Below are positions 34,015 through 43,138 of a DNA stretch of 64,000 nt, in pieces. The position numbers and the translations under genes are program-made. The stretch spans positions 1 to 64,000 of the forward strand of contig NZ_JACCPY010000010.1 in assembly GCF_013426975.1 (NCBI RefSeq), read 5' to 3'. The DNA comes from Sphaerotilus sulfidivorans. GTDB lineage: Bacteria > Pseudomonadota > Gammaproteobacteria > Burkholderiales > Burkholderiaceae_C. Positions within the stretch are counted from its first letter, which is position 1; the number at the start of each line of letters is the position of its first letter. Below the pieces are notes generated by a model. It did no database searches and was not told the DNA's origin. It was given only the letters and a program-made list of their open reading frames with translations.

Positions 34015-35107
34015 GCGCGGCCAGCACCGCGTCGCGCTCGGCCTTCGGGCGCGCGGCCAGATCCTTCACCGCGGCATGGAAGCGCGGCCAGTCGCGGCCC
34101 TCGCGCTCGAACAGCGCCTCGAAGGCCGGCACCTGCTGGTTGTAGGCGGCCATCACGCCAAGTTTCGCGTTGCTGACGTTCTCGAACCAGGCATCGTAGG
34201 CCCGGTCGCCGCCCCACTGCCCGTCGCGCCAGCGTGCGTACTCGTCCCGCAGCGCGGCGATCAGCTCGGCCTTGCGCCGACGCTTGTCGTCGTCGGATGC
34301 GGTGCTCCGGTAGAGCGCATCGAGCCGCTCGCGTGCAGCCATCGTCATCGCGCGGAACTCGGCGCGGCGGCGGTCGGCCCGTTCGGTCTCGGCGATCAGA
34401 TCGGCGCGGCCGCGCTGCTGCAGCCACTGGCGGCTGCCCAGCCGCTCGACCGCGGTGGCATAGGACTCGTTGAAGGGGGTGTCGTCGGCCGCGTAGGCGA
34501 CCTGGTGCGCCAGTTCATGAAAGACCAGCCGAGCCAGTTCCACCTCGCCGTGGCGCAGGAAGGTGTTGAGCAGCGGATCGGCGAACCAGTCGCCCGGCAG
34601 CTTGCCCAGCGTCGAATAGGCCGGCACGCCATAGACATTGACCTCCCAGCCCCGGGCCCGCAGCGCGGCGGCCAGCGTCTCGGCCTCGGCCCGGTCGAAA
34701 TAGCCGCGGTAGCCGACACAGCCCAGCACCGGAAAGCACCAGGTCTTGAGCGTGAGCGACAGCTCCGGCGCCGCCACCACGTTCCACACCGCTGCCGGCC
34801 GGCCGAGGTCGGCGTAGCGGCGGTAGCTGGCGTTGTCGGGCAGCGCCAGCGCGCGGCTGGCGTAGTCGCGGATCTCGCGGCCCAGCTCGAGCCGGCGGCG
34901 CAGGTCGGGCGCCAGCGCCGGATCGGCCAGCACCGCGTCGACCGGTCGCGCCGCCGCCAGCATGCCGAGGTGCCCGCGCACCGACTGCCAGAAGTAGCCC
35001 GGCCGCCAGGCCGAGTCGACATCGTCGGCGGCGGTGGTCGCGCAGCCCGCCAGCACCAGGCCTGCGGCGGCCAGCGCCATCGCGCGCAGCCCTGTCAGCG
35101 GCCTCAC
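33992..35107 (-). CDS. Lipoprotein zinc aminopeptidase (PF10023/DUF2265 family)
   Basis: The 371-residue product starts with a lipoprotein signal (MRPLTGLRAMALAAAGLVLAGC, acceptor Cys22) and carries a zinc-protease site HELAH at 197-201, with a downstream Glu in PFNESYATAVE. These fit the predicted aminopeptidase family. The GTG start overlaps the stop of the upstream oxidoreductase (GTGA), and an internal ATG at 35080 would leave a signal without the arginines. The protein is likely anchored in the periplasm-facing membrane. The substrate is unknown. Coupling to an oxidoreductase is noteworthy. Confidence 0.85.
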   Translation of the reverse strand: MRPLTGLRAMALAAAGLVLAGCATTAADDVDSAWRPGYFWQSVRGHLGMLAAARPVDAVLADPALAPDLRRRLELGREIRDYASRALALPDNASYRRYADLGRPAAVWNVVAAPELSLTLKTWCFPVLGCVGYRGYFDRAEAETLAAALRARGWEVNVYGVPAYSTLGKLPGDWFADPLLNTFLRHGEVELARLVFHELAHQVAYAADDTPFNESYATAVERLGSRQWLQQRGRADLIAETERADRRRAEFRAMTMAARERLDALYRSTASDDDKRRRKAELIAALRDEYARWRDGQWGGDRAYDAWFENVSNAKLGVMAAYNQQVPAFEALFEREGRDWPRFHAAVKDLAARPKAERDAVLAALSPSATR

Positions 35108-37185
35108 GCCGCCGCCTCCACCTCGACCAGCACATCGTAGAAGCACGGCGCCTGGCCGATGTCGGTGAGCTTCTGGTGCGTGAGCTCGTTGACATTGGTG
35201 CCGCGCACGCCGAGCTTGCGCCACCAGATGCCCAGCCCGTTGACCACGCCGGGCCGCGCGCGGGTGCTCACGCGCGCGGTGCAGTGGTAGCTGCCGCGAT
35301 CGTTGAAGACGCGTACCGGCGCGCCATCGGCCAGCCCGCGCGCCGCAGCATCGTCCGGGTGGATCTCGACGATCGGCTCGGCTTCGATGTCGCGCAGGCT
35401 CTTCACGTTCACGAAGGTCGAGTTGAGGAAGTTGCGTGCCGGCGGCGAGATCATCGCCAGCGGATAGCGCGCCGCCAGTTCCGGCGCCGACGCGACCGAC
35501 TCCCACGGCGGCACGAAGTCCGGCAGGCCCCAGCCGGGCACGTCGATGCGCACCCGCCCGTCAGGCGTCGGAAAGCCCCCGTCGGCGAACGGCGCATCGG
35601 GAATCGGCAGGCTGATCCAGCCAGGCGAGGCCTTCAGCGCCTCGAAAGTCACCGCGCCGCGCAGCGTCTGCGCGGCCAGCGTCTCGTCGCTGTCGCGGAA
35701 GCACGGCTCGTCGAAGCCCATCGCGGCGGCCAGGCGGCGGAAGATCTCGGTGTTGGGCAGCGCCTGGCCGAGCGGCGAAATCGCCGGCTCGTTCAGCAGC
35801 ACGTCGGTGTGGCCGTAGCTGGTGTGCAGGTCGAGGTGCTCGAGCTGGGTCGTCGCCGGCAGCACCCAATCGGCGTGGTCGGCGGTGTCGGTCAGGAAAT
35901 GCTCGAGCACGACGGTGAACAGATCCTCCCGCGCAAAGCCGCGCGCCACCTTCGGCGACTCCGGCGCCACCGCGACCGGGTTGCTGTTGTAGACGATCAC
36001 CGCTTCGACCTTCGGGCCGAAGTCGGGCGAGGCCTCGCGCAGCAGGTCGTCGCCGATGGTGCTCATGTTGAGCGTGCGCGGCACGCGGCCGGCGAGCAGG
36101 TCCGGGCGCTGGCGCGCCGCGTCGTCGCGCACCGACGCGAACCAGCCCGAACTCGACAGCAGCAGGCCGCCGGCGCGGTGCCGCCACGCCCCCGTCAGGC
36201 AGGGCAGCAGCGCGATCAGCCGCGCCGCATTGCCGCCGCCGCGGGTGCGCTGCATGCCGTAGTTCAGCCGGATCGCCGCCGGCTGGGTCGTGCCCAGATC
36301 GCGCGCCAGCGCGCGGATCGCGTCGGCGTCCAGGCCGCAGACCTCGGCCGCACGCTCCGGCGTCCAGGCCTGCACCCGCTCGCGCAGGGCCACCCAGCCG
36401 GCCGCATCCACATGCCGGGCGATGTAGTTATGGTCGAGCCAGTCGTTCGCCACCAGTTCGTGCATCAGCGCCAGCGCCAGCGCCCCGTCGGTGCCGGGGC
36501 GCAGTTGCAGATGCACATGGCACTTGTCGGCCGTCTCGGTGCGGCGCGGGTCGATGCAGACCAGCCGGGCGCCGTTGCGCTTGGCCTGCTGCACGAAGGT
36601 CCAGAAATGCAGGTTCGACGCGATCGAATGGCTGCCCCAGATGACGATCAGCCGGCTCTCGGCGAAATGCCGCACCAGCATGCCGACCTTGCCGCCATAG
36701 GTCGCCGCCAGCGCGTCGCCGCCGGCCGAGGCGCAGATGGTGCGCTCGAGCTGCGAGGCGCCCAGGCGGTTGAAGAAGCGCGCCGCCATGCTCTCGCCCT
36801 GCAGCAGGCCCATCGTGCCGGCGTAGCTGTAGGGCAGGATGGCCTCCGGGTCGCGCGCGGCGATCGTCTTCAGCCGTCCGGCGATGTCGGCCAGCGCCTC
36901 GTCCCAGCTCGCCGGCTCGAAGCGGCCCGCGCCCTTCGGGCCCACGCGGCGCAGCGGCGTCAGCACCCGCTCGGGGTGGTAGGTCCGCTCGGCGTAGCGG
37001 GAGACCTTGGTGCAGAGCGCGCCATGCGTCGTCACATGTTCGGCGCGGCCCTGGATGCGCACGACCCGCCCGGAGGCGTCGTCCACGCTGACCTGCATCG
37101 CGCAGGTGTCGGGGCAGTCATGGGGGCAGGCGGCGCGGACGGTGCGCAGCGAGTCGCTGACGGGGGCGCGGGTGGGGATGCTCAT
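35104..37185 (-). CDS. Molybdopterin-dependent oxidoreductase (formate dehydrogenase/BisC-like catalytic subunit)
   Basis: The 693-residue protein binds a 4Fe-4S cluster through C20, C24, C28 and C58 (CPHDCPDTC and HGALCTK). It has the molybdopterin core (LPYSYAGTMGLLQGESMAARF, VIWGSHSIASN) and the C-terminal dinucleotide-binding domain (IEIHPDDAAARGLADG-like). No Tat signal is seen, so it is probably cytoplasmic. There are no electron-transfer or membrane subunits nearby, so its partner and substrate are not evident. The conserved LICASAGGDAL stretch contains Cys in place of Sec. The ATG lacks a strong ribosome site. It precedes and overlaps the aminopeptidase. Confidence 0.88.
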   Translation of the reverse strand: MSIPTRAPVSDSLRTVRAACPHDCPDTCAMQVSVDDASGRVVRIQGRAEHVTTHGALCTKVSRYAERTYHPERVLTPLRRVGPKGAGRFEPASWDEALADIAGRLKTIAARDPEAILPYSYAGTMGLLQGESMAARFFNRLGASQLERTICASAGGDALAATYGGKVGMLVRHFAESRLIVIWGSHSIASNLHFWTFVQQAKRNGARLVCIDPRRTETADKCHVHLQLRPGTDGALALALMHELVANDWLDHNYIARHVDAAGWVALRERVQAWTPERAAEVCGLDADAIRALARDLGTTQPAAIRLNYGMQRTRGGGNAARLIALLPCLTGAWRHRAGGLLLSSSGWFASVRDDAARQRPDLLAGRVPRTLNMSTIGDDLLREASPDFGPKVEAVIVYNSNPVAVAPESPKVARGFAREDLFTVVLEHFLTDTADHADWVLPATTQLEHLDLHTSYGHTDVLLNEPAISPLGQALPNTEIFRRLAAAMGFDEPCFRDSDETLAAQTLRGAVTFEALKASPGWISLPIPDAPFADGGFPTPDGRVRIDVPGWGLPDFVPPWESVASAPELAARYPLAMISPPARNFLNSTFVNVKSLRDIEAEPIVEIHPDDAAARGLADGAPVRVFNDRGSYHCTARVSTRARPGVVNGLGIWWRKLGVRGTNVNELTHQKLTDIGQAPCFYDVLVEVEAAA

Positions 37186-37347
37186 GGGACGGGATGATTC
37201 CAGAAATCCACAGCTCAAGCAGGTAGTTCCCCCGGCCATGTCCCGATGAATACGCCTTCAGGCCGCCGCCCCTTGTCGACTGGGAAAAGACATCGCGGAG
37301 GGCTGTTGACAAGCGACTACGCTCGGCCCTTTTTCAGGAGTCCTTCG

Positions 37348-37620
37348 ATGATGACCGCGTGTGAAGTACTGATAAATGGTGCTTGGATCGCTTGCGCATT
37401 TGCCGTTTCCCCCAGACATCCGATTCCCTGGTCGGGGCCAAACGGAACGCCGAGTTCGCAACCTCCGGAGCACACGATCGAGCTGCGCGGACTCAATACC
37501 GATTTGGCAAAGGCACTGACAGGCCAGTGCCGCATCAGGAGCGACCAAGGCGAGGGAGTCTGCTTCGACTTTCAACCTAGATCGAATGGCATTGCAGCCA
37601 AGGTCGAGTGGGACGAATGA
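37348..37620 (+). CDS. Orphan small protein of unknown function
   Basis: A 90-residue product preceded by AGGAG 7 nt before the ATG. I do not recognise it. It starts MMTACEVLINGAWIACAFAV and ends GVCFDFQPRSNGIAAKVEWDE, looking like a small beta-rich domain with four cysteines. Base composition is less G/C-biased here than in the flanking genes and codon choice is less regular, which hints at recent acquisition. TTGACA at 37306 is a possible -35 but no clear -10 follows. It could also be a remnant of a larger gene. Confidence 0.5.
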   Translation: MMTACEVLINGAWIACAFAVSPRHPIPWSGPNGTPSSQPPEHTIELRGLNTDLAKALTGQCRIRSDQGEGVCFDFQPRSNGIAAKVEWDE

Positions 37621-37737
37621 CGCTCGGTCTGCGCTTTGAGCCGCAAGCGCCCTGACCTTTCACACGGTCATCGCCCATGCACGCATGGGCGACCATACCG
37701 CTAAGATGGCCCGACCCGAAGCCGCCATCCCGCCGCC

Positions 37738-38931
37738 ATGAACGCCCCCGATCTCGCCCCCATCGTCGCGATCCGACGCGACATCCACGCCCACCCGGAA
37801 CTCTGCTTCGAGGAGGTGCGCACCGCCGACGTCATCGCGCGCACGCTCGAGGGCTGGGGCATCGAGGTGCACCGCGGGCTCGGGCGCACCGGCGTGGTCG
37901 GCACCATTCGCGGCAGCGCGCCGGGCGGCTCGAACCGCGCCATCGGCCTGCGCGCCGACATGGATGCGCTGCCGATGACCGAGCACAACACCTTCGCGCA
38001 CGCCAGCCGCATTCCGGGCCGCATGCATGCCTGCGGCCACGACGGCCATGTGGCGATGCTGCTGGCCGCCGCGCAGGAACTGGCCGCGCACCGCGAGCGC
38101 TTCTCCGGCACCGTCCACTGCATCTTCCAGCCCGCCGAGGAAGGCGGCGGCGGCGCGCGCGAGATGATGAAGGACGGCCTGTTCGAGCGCTTCCCCATGG
38201 ACGCGATCTTCGGCATGCACAACTGGCCGGGCCTGGCCGCCGGCGACTTCGCGATCTGCAGCGGCCCGATCATGGCCTCGAGCAACGAGTTCCTGATCCG
38301 CATCACCGGCAAGGGCTCGCACGCCGCGCTGCCGCACAACGGCATCGACCCGGTGCCGGTGGCCTGCCAGATGGTGCAGGCCTTCCAGACCATCGTCACC
38401 CGCAACAAGAAGCCGATCGATGCGGCCGTCATCTCGGTGACGATGATCCATGCCGGCGAGGCCACCAACGTCGTGCCTGATTCCTGCGAGATCCAGGGCA
38501 CGGTGCGCACCTTCACGCTGGAGGTGCTCGACCTGATCGAGCGGCGCATGGACGAGATCGCGCGCCACACCGCGGCGGCCTTCGGCGCCAGCGTGGTGTT
38601 CGAGTTCCAGCGCAACTACCCGCCCACGATCAACCACCGCACCGAAGCCGAGTTCGCCCGCGCGGTCATGCGCGAGGTGGCCGGCGCCGAGCATGTGCAT
38701 GAATTCGAGCCGACGATGGGCGCGGAGGACTTCAGCTTCTTCCTGCAGGCCCAGGCCGGCGCCTATTTCATGATCGGCAACGGCGACGGCACGCACCGCG
38801 AGCACGGCCACGGCCTGGGTCCGTGCAACCTGCACAACCCGACCTACGACTTCAACGACCAGCTGATCCCGAAGGGCGCCGCCTTCTGGGTGCGGCTGGC
38901 CGAGCGCTGGCTGGCGCAGCCGGCGGCCTGA
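37738..38931 (+). CDS. M20-family amidohydrolase (hippurate hydrolase-like)
   Basis: A cytoplasmic metallo-amidohydrolase that cleaves N-acyl amino acids or similar amides. The 397 residues contain the metal ligands C99 and H101 (HACGHDGHVAML), the general base pair E134/E135 (QPAEEGGGGA), and the lid-domain GKGSHAALPHNGIDPV. Together these are the full set of the M20D group. Length is typical (about 390-400). The true substrate cannot be read from the sequence. It is followed by an isochorismatase-like hydrolase on the same strand after 131 nt. Confidence 0.92.
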   Translation: MNAPDLAPIVAIRRDIHAHPELCFEEVRTADVIARTLEGWGIEVHRGLGRTGVVGTIRGSAPGGSNRAIGLRADMDALPMTEHNTFAHASRIPGRMHACGHDGHVAMLLAAAQELAAHRERFSGTVHCIFQPAEEGGGGAREMMKDGLFERFPMDAIFGMHNWPGLAAGDFAICSGPIMASSNEFLIRITGKGSHAALPHNGIDPVPVACQMVQAFQTIVTRNKKPIDAAVISVTMIHAGEATNVVPDSCEIQGTVRTFTLEVLDLIERRMDEIARHTAAAFGASVVFEFQRNYPPTINHRTEAEFARAVMREVAGAEHVHEFEPTMGAEDFSFFLQAQAGAYFMIGNGDGTHREHGHGLGPCNLHNPTYDFNDQLIPKGAAFWVRLAERWLAQPAA

Positions 38932-39062
38932 ACCCCGCGGCGCGAACGGGCGGCGGTGTGCATGTCCGTTTCGCGTCGCATCCGGTCCGTCGGCGACCGG
39001 ACGGCGTGCGGGCTGCAGGCGACGATGGCGGCCATCCCGAACCGCTTCTGAAGGAGCCCGCG

Positions 39063-39635
39063 ATGTCCCTTGCCGACCTGCCCTGCCCCGCCGCCCTGCT
39101 GCTGATCGACGTGCAGGAATCCTTCCGCGCCCGCGCCTACTGGAACGAGGCCGAGGCGCAGCCCTTTCTCGCGGCCGTCAACCGGCTGGTGCAGGGCTGC
39201 GCCGAGCGCAGCATTCCGATCGTGCGCGTGCTGCACGGCGACGGGCCGGACACGCCCGACAACCCCTTCTCGGCGTCGAGCGGTCGGGTGCGCCCGCTGG
39301 AAGGCCTGGCGGACTTCGACGCGGCGCTGAGCTTCGTGAAGGCACGCCACAGCGCGCTGGTCGGCACGCCGCTGGCGGTGTGGCTGCACCGGCACGGCAT
39401 CCGCCACCTGATCGTCGCCGGCATCCGCACCGAGCAGTGCTGCGAGACCACCACCCGCCACGCCAGCGACGAGGGCTGGACGGTCGACTACGTCACCGAG
39501 GCGACGCTCACCTTCGACATGACGACGCCCGCGGGCGAGCGCCTGAGCGCCGCGCAGATCCGCGAGCGCACCGAGACCGTGCTGGCCGGGCGCTTCGCGA
39601 CGATCCGCCGGGTCGAGGAGCTGGTCGGCGCATGA
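39063..39635 (+). CDS. Isochorismatase-family cysteine hydrolase
   Basis: The 190 residues carry the Asp-Lys-Cys triad of this superfamily: D16 (LLLIDVQESF), K93 (FVKARHSALVGT) and C126 (RTEQCCETTTRHA). Members hydrolyse amides such as N-carbamoyl compounds, nicotinamide or ureidoacrylate, so the substrate stays open. AAGGAG precedes the ATG. The stop is 7 nt before the GlxA-type regulator, so both are probably co-transcribed. Such pairs are common. Confidence 0.9.
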   Translation: MSLADLPCPAALLLIDVQESFRARAYWNEAEAQPFLAAVNRLVQGCAERSIPIVRVLHGDGPDTPDNPFSASSGRVRPLEGLADFDAALSFVKARHSALVGTPLAVWLHRHGIRHLIVAGIRTEQCCETTTRHASDEGWTVDYVTEATLTFDMTTPAGERLSAAQIRERTETVLAGRFATIRRVEELVGA

Positions 39636-39642
39636 GACGGCC

Positions 39643-40491
39643 GTGATCGACGTCGTCTTCCTCGTCCTGCCCGACACGCTGCTGCTCGATCTGGCCGGGC
39701 CCGCGGAGGCCTTCCGGCTCGCCAACCAGGCGCTGCGCCGGCGAGGACAGGCGCCGGCCTTCCGGATGCGCCATATCGGCCCGCGGCCGCAGACCGCCTC
39801 ATCGGTCGGGCTGATGCTCGGCGGGCTGGAGCCGCTGCCCGCCGGCTTCGACCCGGCGCAGCCGACCTGGCTGGTGCTGCTGGGCCGGCCGGGCGAGGTG
39901 GACGAGGTGGTCGGCCCGACGCCGGACTGGCTGGCCGGCCGGCAGGCGACGACGCACCACGAGCTGCTCGACGGGCTGCGCCGGCTCGCGCCCGCAGCGA
40001 AGGTGCAGGCCAACCGGGTCTTCGTCGACGACGGCGCGGTGCTGACCAGCGCCGGCATCACTGCCGGCATCGATCTGGCGCTGCATCTGGTGCGCCGGCA
40101 CTGCAGCGAGGACATCGCCGCAACGGTGGCGCAGGTGATGGTGGTGTTCGCGCGGCGCGGGCCGCAGGCGCCGCAGGACTCCGGCCTGCTGGCGCACCGC
40201 GATCATCTGCACCCGGCGCTGCACCGGCTGCAGGACGCGGTCGCCGCCGCGCCGGCCGAGGACTGGAACGCCGCGCGCATGGCGGCAATCGCCCATGTCA
40301 CGCCGCGCCACCTGGCGCAGCTGTTCCGCGAGCACACGTCCTTGAGCGCCCGCGGCTGGCTGGAGCAGGTGCGCGCGACGCTGGCCGCGCAGGCGCTGCG
40401 TCAGGGCCGCGACGAACGCGAGGCGGTGGCACTGGCCGGCTTCTCGAGCCCGCGCCAGATGCGCCAGGCGCTGGCGCGCCAGCGCGCCTGA
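39643..40491 (+). CDS. GlxA-type AraC-family regulator, apparently with an internal deletion
   Basis: An N-terminal DJ-1/PfpI-like domain (IDVVFLVLPDTLLLDLAGPAEAF) is joined to an AraC helix-turn-helix end (MAAIAHVTPRHLAQLFREHTS). At 282 residues it is short for the family (about 310-330). Where homologs have WL, about 25-30 residues with the VCTGAF-type nucleophile elbow, then GLLDGRRATTHW, this protein runs PDWLAGRQATTHHELL with the elbow gone. The gap is in frame, so the protein may be functional. It starts with GTG and follows the hydrolase by 7 nt. Regulation of the upstream genes is inferred. Confidence 0.8.
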   Translation: MIDVVFLVLPDTLLLDLAGPAEAFRLANQALRRRGQAPAFRMRHIGPRPQTASSVGLMLGGLEPLPAGFDPAQPTWLVLLGRPGEVDEVVGPTPDWLAGRQATTHHELLDGLRRLAPAAKVQANRVFVDDGAVLTSAGITAGIDLALHLVRRHCSEDIAATVAQVMVVFARRGPQAPQDSGLLAHRDHLHPALHRLQDAVAAAPAEDWNAARMAAIAHVTPRHLAQLFREHTSLSARGWLEQVRATLAAQALRQGRDEREAVALAGFSSPRQMRQALARQRA

Positions 40492-40512
40492 CGCCCGCCC
40501 CGGATCAGCGCA

Positions 40513-42165
40513 TCAGCCCAGCAGCCGGTCCAGCAGCGCTGCGGTCGAGCCGTCCAGCCCGGCCGTGTCGCCGGTGGCGAAGCGCGGCAGCAGCTGGCTG
40601 CACAGCGCCTTGCCCAGCTCCACGCCCCACTGGTCGAAGCTGTTGATGCGCCACAGCGCGCCGCTGGTGAAGACGCGGTGCTCGTAGAGCGCGATCAGCG
40701 CGCCCAGCGCCGCCGGCGTGAGCTGGTCCAGCACCAGCGTCGTGCTCGGCCGGTTGCCGGGGAAGGTGCGGTGGCGCGCGACCGTAGTCGCGTCCAGCGC
40801 CTTCGAGGCGGTCGGCGCGGATTCGCCCATCGCCTCGTCGGTCGACTTGCCCAGCATCAGCGCCTGGCTCTGCGCCAGGCAGTTGGCCAGCAGCTTGTGG
40901 TGCTGGTCGGCCAGGCCGGCGCGCACGCCCTCGGGCAGCTCGGCGATGCCCTCGGCGCGGTAGCACGGCGTCTTCACCGCGACGAACTCCACCGGGATCA
41001 CGTCGGTGCCCTGGTGCAGCATCTGGAAATAGGCGTGCTGGCCGTTGGTGCCGGCCTCGCCCCAGACCACCGGCGAGGTGCCGAAGGGCAGCAGCTCGCC
41101 GTCGAGGTCGACGCTCTTGCCGTTGGACTCCATCTCCAGCTGCTGCAGATAGGCCGGCAGCCGGCGCAGGCCCTGGTGATAGGGCGCGACCGAGCGGCTG
41201 GTGAAGCCCAGGAAGTTGCGGTACCAGACATCGAGCAGGCCGAGCTGGATCGGCAGGTTCTCTTCCAGCGGCGCCTCGGCGAAGTGGCGGTCCATCGCAT
41301 GCGCGCCGGCCAGCAGCGCGCGGAAGTTCTCCGCGCCGACCGCCAGCGCGATCGGCAGGCCGATGGCGCTCCACAGCGAATAGCGCCCGCCGACCCAGTC
41401 CCAGAAGCCGAAGGTGGTCGTGATGCCGAACTTCGCCGCCGCCGCCACGTTGGTGGTGGTCGCGGCGAAGTGCTTGGCGATCGCCGCCTCGCCGCCCTCG
41501 CCGTAGCCGGCCAGGAACCAGGCGCGGGCCACCGCCGCGTTGGCCATCGTCTCCTGCGTCGTGAAGGTCTTGGACGCGACGATGACCAGCGTCTCGCGCG
41601 GGTCGAGTCGGCGCAGCACCGGCGCGATGTCGTGGCCGTCGACGTTGGAGACAAAGTGCAGCGTCAGCGCCGGGCTGGTGTAGGCGTCCAGCGCCGGCAC
41701 CACCATCTGCGGCCCCAGATCGGAGCCGCCGATGCCGATGTTGACCACATGGCGTATGCCGCTCGCGGCGGTGTCGCGCACCTGCTCGACATAGGCGAGC
41801 ATGCGGTCGAGCACCTCATGCACCTCGTCGCCGAAGGGCGCCGCACCGCGCGGGGCGCGCAGCGCGGTGTGCAGCACCGCACGGCCTTCCGTGTGGTTGA
41901 TCGGCTCGCCGGCGAGCATCGCGTCGCGGCGCTGCTCGATCCGGCACTCGCGCGCCAGCGCCAGCAGCAGCGTGCGGGTGTCGGCGTCCCACAGGTTCTT
42001 CGACAGGTCGGCGAAGACCTCCGGCGCCTGCAGCGAGAAGGCCCCGGCGCGGCCCGCGTCGGCCGCGAAGGCCTGGCGCAGGTCGAGGGCGCGGCCGGCG
42101 CCGGCATGGTGGTCGGCCAGGCGGGCCCAGGCCTCGGTGCGGTCGCAGCGCGGTGCGGTGCTCAT
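40513..42165 (-). CDS. pgi: Glucose-6-phosphate isomerase
   Basis: Interconverts glucose-6-phosphate and fructose-6-phosphate. The 550 residues contain the sugar-phosphate isomerase signatures FGFWDWVGGRYSLWSAIGLP and GELLPFGTSPVVWGEAGTNGQHAYFQ (split by a short stretch), plus VNIGIGGSDLGPQMV. Length is standard. It is 16 nt downstream of tal on the same strand, making a two-gene unit divergent from zwf-hexR. Together these serve the Entner-Doudoroff and pentose phosphate node. Confidence 0.97.
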   Translation of the reverse strand: MSTAPRCDRTEAWARLADHHAGAGRALDLRQAFAADAGRAGAFSLQAPEVFADLSKNLWDADTRTLLLALARECRIEQRRDAMLAGEPINHTEGRAVLHTALRAPRGAAPFGDEVHEVLDRMLAYVEQVRDTAASGIRHVVNIGIGGSDLGPQMVVPALDAYTSPALTLHFVSNVDGHDIAPVLRRLDPRETLVIVASKTFTTQETMANAAVARAWFLAGYGEGGEAAIAKHFAATTTNVAAAAKFGITTTFGFWDWVGGRYSLWSAIGLPIALAVGAENFRALLAGAHAMDRHFAEAPLEENLPIQLGLLDVWYRNFLGFTSRSVAPYHQGLRRLPAYLQQLEMESNGKSVDLDGELLPFGTSPVVWGEAGTNGQHAYFQMLHQGTDVIPVEFVAVKTPCYRAEGIAELPEGVRAGLADQHHKLLANCLAQSQALMLGKSTDEAMGESAPTASKALDATTVARHRTFPGNRPSTTLVLDQLTPAALGALIALYEHRVFTSGALWRINSFDQWGVELGKALCSQLLPRFATGDTAGLDGSTAALLDRLLG

Positions 42166-42181
42166 CGTGCGTGCTCCCGGC

Positions 42182-43138
42182 TCAGGCGGCCTGCAGGTCG
42201 AGGATCATGCGGTCGAGCTTGCCCGCATCGACCGCGAAGGCGCGGATGCCCTCGGCGAGCTTCTCGGTGGCCATCGCGTCCTCGTTCAGGGCCCAGCGGA
42301 AGGCAGCCTCGTCGAAATGCACCTCGTCGATCGCGGCGTCCTTGGCGGCTGCGGCATCGAGCGAGCGCGCCACCGGGGCGTCGGCGCCCTGCAGCTGCGC
42401 CAGCAGGTCCGGGCTGATGGTCAGCAGGTCGCAGCCCGACAGCGCGTTGATCTGGCCGATGTTGCGGAAGCTCGCGCCCATCACCTCGGTGGCGATGCCG
42501 AACTTCTTGTAGTAGGTGTAGATCTGGCTGACCGACTTCACGCCGGGGTCGTTGGCGCCGGCCATCGCGGCCTCGTCCCACTGGGCGCCGGCGGACTTCT
42601 TGTACCAGTCGTAGATGCGGCCGACGAAGGGGCTGATCAGCTGGATGCCGGCGTCGCCGCAGGCCACCGCCTGGCAGAAGGCGAACAGCAGCGTCAGGTT
42701 GCAGCGGATGCCTTCCTTCTCGAGCTGGCGCGCCGCCTCGATGCCTTCCCAGGTGGAGGCGATCTTGATCAGCACCCGCTCGCGCGGGATGCCCGCGGCC
42801 TCGTACAGCGCGATCAGGCGGTGCGCACGCGCGACGGTCGCGGCGGTGTCGAAGCTCAGGCGCGCGTCGACCTCGGTCGAGACGCGGCCCGGCACCACCT
42901 TCAGGATCTCCAGCCCGAAGCGCACCAGCACCTCGTCGACGATCTCGTCGAGCGCGCGGCCGCGGTGCGCCGCCACCGTCTCGGCCAGCAGCGGCGCGTA
43001 CTCGGGCTGCTGCACCGCCTTCAGGATCAGCGACGGATTGGTCGTCGCATCCTGCGGCGCGAACTGGGCGAGCTGCTTGAAGTTGCCGGTGTCGGCGACG
43101 ACGGTGGTGAACTGCTTGAGCTGATCGAGCTGATTCAT
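42182..43138 (-). CDS. tal: Transaldolase
   Basis: Transfers a dihydroxyacetone unit between sugar phosphates in the non-oxidative pentose phosphate pathway. The 318 residues hold the Schiff-base Lys125 ([12 protein letters not shown]) and the signature [12 protein letters not shown] at the N-terminus (TalB-type length). The ATG gives [18 protein letters not shown], the usual start. The frame stays open further upstream, but without family-like sequence. Confidence 0.97.
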   Translation of the reverse strand: MNQLDQLKQFTTVVADTGNFKQLAQFAPQDATTNPSLILKAVQQPEYAPLLAETVAAHRGRALDEIVDEVLVRFGLEILKVVPGRVSTEVDARLSFDTAATVARAHRLIALYEAAGIPRERVLIKIASTWEGIEAARQLEKEGIRCNLTLLFAFCQAVACGDAGIQLISPFVGRIYDWYKKSAGAQWDEAAMAGANDPGVKSVSQIYTYYKKFGIATEVMGASFRNIGQINALSGCDLLTISPDLLAQLQGADAPVARSLDAAAAKDAAIDEVHFDEAAFRWALNEDAMATEKLAEGIRAFAVDAGKLDRMILDLQAA

